A stretch of 64,000 nucleotides of DNA from Zeugodacus cucurbitae (Eukaryota > Arthropoda > Insecta > Diptera > Tephritidae). Shown one piece after another: positions 59,601 through 64,000 of the stretch. The notes below the pieces were generated by a model. It did no database searches, was not told the origin of the DNA, and worked only from the letters and a program-made list of their open reading frames with translations. Location: NCBI RefSeq assembly GCF_028554725.1, contig NC_071668.1:8787001-8851000 (forward strand), written 5' to 3'. The translations under genes were made by a program, and so were the position numbers. The stretch's first letter is position 1. Each line of letters begins with the position of its first letter.

Positions 59601-61365
59601 TAAGGTGAGACTATGTTTATGTTAAAAGGTTAATTTTTTCATTGAGGTTTAGGTTAGGTTGAGAATGATAGTATTTGTTTTGTTAGGTTGACCCTAGATA
59701 CTTTCTTGGGATTTGTTTGGACCACACTAGGTTTAAGAAAGGTTGTTTAGGCTATGTTAGAAGAAGTTAGGATTCTATTTAAGTCAAGATATGATAGAAT
59801 TCGATTATAATTCAGAGAGAGTGAAACTTAACCGCATAGGGAACTTGAACACTCAATATCATCCAGGGAGAATAATCGCTTTAATAAAATTCTTCTAATT
59901 TTTTTGGCTTATAATATTCGAATATATATTTTTAATATATTCTAGATTTCAATATTTTGAAAACTTCTTCCAAAATGTTAATTATTTTATTCAAGAAAAA
60001 TAAAAAAATTAAAATTTTTTCTTACCTCATCGAGCCGCCGCTACACGCACACGCAATTCTCCCACACACAACTGACTCACCGGTTGCATTCATTTGTTTT
60101 TCAATTTTCCGCTGGTCACTTAAGCGCACAAATTACACAGTAAAAACAACCAATAAACAAAACAAAAATAAAAAATACAAGGAAAAGAGGGCTCAAGGAA
60201 ATAAAATTTCCACAAGACAAATGACTTGAGCTGATTATTTCGAAAAAAAAAAAAAATTATAACTAAATTAGTAGACCCAAAGGAAGGCAGCGTGAGTATG
60301 CGTAGAATGCTCGACCTCACGCACACACACACACTTACAGAGCGCCTATGAAGCGTACACGCATGCGCACCTGACACAATCTGAATTCCGGCGCTTGCTG
60401 CGGCGCTGTTGTATCCACGCTTTGTTTGGGGTAGTTTCAGGGCAATTAGCTGCGCATAATCAGTGAAATTATCGAACAGTTAATGGTTATTTTGTTTGTT
60501 ATTTTTATTATGACTATCATTTTTTTCATTGCGCCGTTGTTGTTGTTTTTACTGCTGCCGTTGTGTAATGTGTTCATTTCTTTTCTGTTTCACTTGTCGT
60601 TCTGGTTTTTAATAGTTTTTCCACTAAAATTCTGAAATTCTCTACATTTTGGTTAATGCAATGCGGCGCTTTTTGAAGTATGTGTGTGTGTATATGTGCC
60701 TGTGTGTGTATCTGAAGGGCGGAAAGCAAATGCAACTCCTGGAAAATTTGAAAATTTCAACCTCTCTCTCTCTAGATATGTGTGTAATTAATCACGTCTT
60801 TTAGTGTCCAACCAGCCAGCGGAAGATTACTTTGCATTATTTTAGTTATAAATTTTCACTTCTCATTTATCATTTTCCCATTTACAATTTTTGATGGCGG
60901 TTGAGCGCTCAATCGTGAATTTTTTTGTATTTTTACATTTCCTTCTGCAATCAATTACTGCTGTGCTTGGTTTTATATAGTCTCCGCAACCTTTAGTGGG
61001 CGTGTAGCATAGACATATTTTTGTTTTTCAACTCAATTTCGTTTTTTATTACTTAATTTCCAACGTAATTTGCTTTCAAATATTAATTATCTGTGAATGT
61101 AATGCAGACGTTTTGGCCCCAGTCTTGTACTTACATATGTACTTGTTTCTGTTTCTCACGTTTTATGGAGAATGTTTTCTTAGAATTCGTAGCAAAGCTT
61201 CAATTTTCCATTTTTCTATATAATTATCTGAAGCTGTTGTATACTGGATCCAAATTTTGATTAGTTCTAATAATAGCAGCAACAACTTAAACCCCGTGAT
61301 ATCCACCGAATTGACAAAGAATAGTACCAACGATACATATATAGCTAAGAGAAATATATAGCTTG
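56633..61365. other. Non-coding, with GC-richer island and pyrimidine tracts
   Basis: 57360-57850 is distinctly GC-richer than its surroundings and contains GCGCG words and the 11-bp palindrome GCCATTATGGC at 57834-57844. A CTCTCT-rich tract lies at 58835-58880 and TTAGGTT words at 59555-59765. On the minus strand, GATGAG|GTAAGAAAA at about 60025 looks like a splice donor, but no gene can be built around it. No exon is supported. Confidence 0.4.
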
Positions 61366-61632
61366 AGAACTCCTGATGACCTCCCAGTAAAGGCAGACAA
61401 CTTCAGCAGAACCCCTGAAGCTCTCTTTTGGTTAGCTGCGATCCCCATGAGGTAGAGTTAAGAATAGGTTCTGCAGTTCAGTAATCGGAGGAGTCTCAAG
61501 TTCATTATGGAAGCACCTTAAGAACTCCTGATAACCCCCCAGTAAAGGCAGGAAAGAGAAGCCTCTACTGAAGCTCTCTCTCTCTGTAAGCTGTGATCTC
61601 CATGAGGTAGAGTTAAGAATGGGTTCCGCATG
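61366..61632 (+). repeat. 155-bp tandem duplication
   Basis: AGAACTCCTGATGACCTCCC at 61366 recurs at 61521 (AGAACTCCTGATAACCCCCC). CATGAGGTAGAGTTAAGAAT at 61446 recurs at 61601. Both pairs have an offset of 155 bp, and the copies are about 85-90% alike by eye in the aligned parts. Confidence 0.75.
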
Positions 61633-62435
61633 CTCCCTTCTTGGTCCTTTGTCTAAGAGCAAAAATTCGTCTCAATTTCAACCTCTCTGCCTGTGTTTCT
61701 TGCCTGTGCGGTCATAAGTATTTTCAAACCGATTGAAACCAACTTAAAAGCATCATTAACTCTGACTTTAGTGCTTGTTCCAACGCAATGTTGTTTGTTT
61801 ACTTTGATTTTTTCGGAGTTGTTGTTTTTTAATAGTCGGTATTTGATGTTGTTTGAAGTTGTTGTAGTATTATTTTTGCCTAGCTGAAATGAAATTGTTG
61901 CCGACTTCTGTTTGTCTGCAACATTTTATGTTTCTAAAATTCTTTCGTCGTTGTTGTTGTTATTAGTACCAGAGTTGCCACCTATCGTCAAATAATGGAT
62001 GAAATCGACGAAAATATAGAAAAAAATGGTACGGTATTAATTTCTTGATGGTCGAAGAGGGTAGGTCCAAGGATCTTTACAGAACCATTTAACTTAGTTA
62101 ATAGGGTTATAGATCTATGGGCTTGCTCCCTATATTTACTCTTATTAATAGGTCCAAAGAAATTTTCTAGGAAACCGTTGAAGATCACTTTTTGAGGATC
62201 AAGACACAAAAGAGTAAGAGATCTATAACTTAATTTTAATGAACGACTTATATAACTGTTTTCCTTCCTATCTTAAAAAAAAATTACAATAAAAACCTTC
62301 TGTACAAATGGCAACCCTGTTGACATCAACTACTTCTTTTGCATTTGTTGTTGTTGTAATGCAATTTATATTCATGCTTATTGCCTTAGCTGCACATAAT
62401 CGTACATGGCTTAAGACAAAGCAGCACACTTAAAT
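61633..62435. other. Non-coding, possible small inverted-repeat element
   Basis: AGAGTTGCCA at 61971 and, inverted, AGGGTTGCCA ending at about 62319 could be the ends of a roughly 350-bp element, but the match is only 9 of 10 bases. No gene is seen. Confidence 0.35.
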
Positions 62436-62830
62436 AGTTGCCGATTCACCAAGATTTGTTTGTTGTTCTTATTATTGTTTTGTGTTGCCACATCAGGCCA
62501 AGCGCGTCAGCCGTCGTCACGGCAGCAGCTGGAAGGAATTACAAATGCCAGAGAATTACAAATAGAATTGAAGACGAAGCTGATGCGGCCTGGAGTGGCC
62601 ACTTCGCTTGCCGACATCATACCTCTTCACCTCCACATCCCTTTACCACAGCATCCAACACAATCCTTTGGATGCTGCTGCTCCCTCAACTGCTGTCACT
62701 ATCGGCCCTAGAGCGCAATTACGCGTGTGTCCCTCTTTTCATCTCGCTCTCTCTCTGCCTCTCCTGCCTCAGTGTTTATAATGTTATTTGCTTTCTGCGG
62801 TCGATTGAGTTGAATTGTTGAACAAAAAGC
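62436..62830 (+). other. GC-richer open stretch, gene status unclear
   Basis: Two overlapping frames stay open. One begins with a hydrophobic run (LFLLLFCVATSGQAR) after an acceptor-like TTTTGTGTTGCCACATCAG ending at 62496; the other has LFVVLIIVLCC. Neither has a recognisable domain, and each is open only because of local composition. It could be an exon of an unknown + strand transcript; I do not call a gene. Confidence 0.25.
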
Positions 62831-64000
62831 TAAAACCAAAAGTCGAAATGCAAACAGAAATAAATTGAATAGAGAATGTTGCGCTTAAACTCTTATAAGA
62901 GGGGCCAGCACATAAAAAACTAGCAGGCATGCGAGTACCTTTGAGTATGTGCGTCCAGGTGATACGACTGGCATGCGGTGACGGCGGCACAGGGATAACA
63001 ACAAGTGCTTATAAAAGCTAAATAAATACAAGAAAATAAATTAAAATAACAATTTGATGGTAAGCAAGCAGTGACTTGTTGCAAACGCCACTTACAAGCC
63101 TCAAGAATTCCGTGGTGGTCTAGCTGGTGGATAAGCAGTTGTGTGCATTCTTTAACACCCTGGTGAGTGTGGGAGGGTCATTTTGGTATGCATTTTGTAG
63201 TAATTTTTTGTAAAGACCGTGAGGCTGGGTGTGGGAAATTCTGGCATTGGAGAGTAGTGAATCGAACAAACAACGCGTATAACTCGAAGAGGCTGGTATA
63301 ATCAATACTAAGCGATTATGCCACTATTCTTTCAAATTCTTGTATTAAAATAACTGTTACAGAGAGAGGATTTGGAAAGAGAGCAAAGCTTAAATATAGC
63401 GTGCGACTTCAAATGACGAATCGAAGACGGCTTATATAAAGTAGTACGATTTCTATATGATTATCTCAACATAATTATAAAAAAACCGACCAAGATGTCG
63501 GCAGAGGATGTAGATTTATGGTCGGGGTGCGTCTAGACATTAAGATCATGGTCATTAAAATCAGTCTCTATCACTAGCACAATCGCTCGATCCATCCGCT
63601 CCGCTCGTAGTGGTGGGGATTCTAACTAGCCATCTTTGCGGATGCTAGTTGAAGAAGTTCCCTGGAGGAGCAGGTGGTTTCGTCTTATTATTTTATTGTG
63701 GAATGTCCCGCCTTTGTGAGATCATGACAAAGATATCTTGGATCTCCATGAACACACAAGTTTTTTGGGTGGAAGAACCACGAGAACTAGCGAATATAGA
63801 AGTGGAAAATCTTTCCAGATTTGTAGTTGGTTTAGGGCACTTTGTCGAGTTTTAACATTATCCTAACCTAACCTAATCCTAGCTCCGAACGTCCTTTACA
63901 CTTTCGGGGTCCCACTGGCTCCATAAAACGCTACGGACCAAGATGAAAAGGCCTCTTAATTGCCCTCATAGTTTGAGATCTTATAGCTTCTAACCTCTTA
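62831..64000. other. Non-coding, nothing firmly recognised
   Basis: No exon is supported. At about 63250-63325 (minus strand) there are weak RNA polymerase III-like words (TGGCATAATCGCTTAG and GTTCGATTC), without a foldable tRNA. CCTAACCTAACCTAATCC lies at 63862-63880. Confidence 0.35.

Noticed and set aside
62438..62821. 127-residue frame with a possible signal peptide
   Set aside because: The hydrophobic start is followed by low-complexity sequence, an overlapping second frame is equally open, and no domain or cysteine pattern is recognisable. Kept only as an unclear stretch.
1..64000. dpp coding exons, CRISPR arrays, rRNA or functional tRNA genes
   Set aside because: I looked for the TGF-beta cysteine pattern, regular spacer arrays and foldable tRNA, and found none.

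Overview
The window is AT-rich nuclear DNA from a higher fly, most likely a true fruit fly (Tephritidae) or a close relative. The grounds are two Drosophila-type protein genes with short GT-AG introns, long CAA/GTT-rich non-coding stretches, and DD41D (rosa-type) mariner elements, which are known from Ceratitis. Only two protein-coding genes can be supported in 64 kb. They are a divergent pair in the middle: oaf (out at first, minus strand, four coding exons between 35704 and 40341) and Slh (SLY-1 homologous/SCFD1, plus strand, five coding exons between 42125 and 44346). As I recall, these two genes are also neighbours in Drosophila, next to the large disc-enhancer region of decapentaplegic (dpp). 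No dpp coding sequence is visible here, so the gene-poor flanks may include regulatory DNA of dpp or another developmental gene; that is inference.

Layout. 1-5 kb: a LINE tail, a deleted mariner, and a satellite-like array built on CCCGAAA. 7-9.5 kb: a 1.2 kb dispersed repeat followed by a 1.3 kb minisatellite whose two arms lie in opposite orientation. 9.5-16.7 kb: non-coding DNA with local duplications. 16.7-21.5 kb: an old copy of the dispersed repeat split by a DD41D mariner, then a second DD41D mariner and a LINE tail. 21.8-31.7 kb: a MITE, a second deleted mariner, and extreme A/T-rich low-complexity DNA. 31.7-34.7 kb: tandem arrays and remains of a Ty3/gypsy reverse transcriptase. 35.3-44.5 kb: oaf and Slh with their shared upstream region, which carries a 582-bp inverted-repeat element. 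45.1-46.7 kb: a tandemly duplicated segment that looks like two alternative non-coding first exons. 46.7-64 kb: mostly anonymous non-coding DNA with a third LINE tail, a CATAT-type repeat and two GC-richer islands.

The most interesting points are these. The oaf reading frame ends at a UGA followed by C and then stays open for 125 codons, matching the UGA-interrupted double reading frame described for Drosophila oaf. The inverted minisatellite at 8.2-9.5 kb is dense in GTAAACAA and CACGTG motifs and could form a long hairpin. A duplicated candidate promoter/first exon lies just downstream of Slh. A MITE with perfect 24-bp terminal repeats sits between the oaf and Slh promoters.
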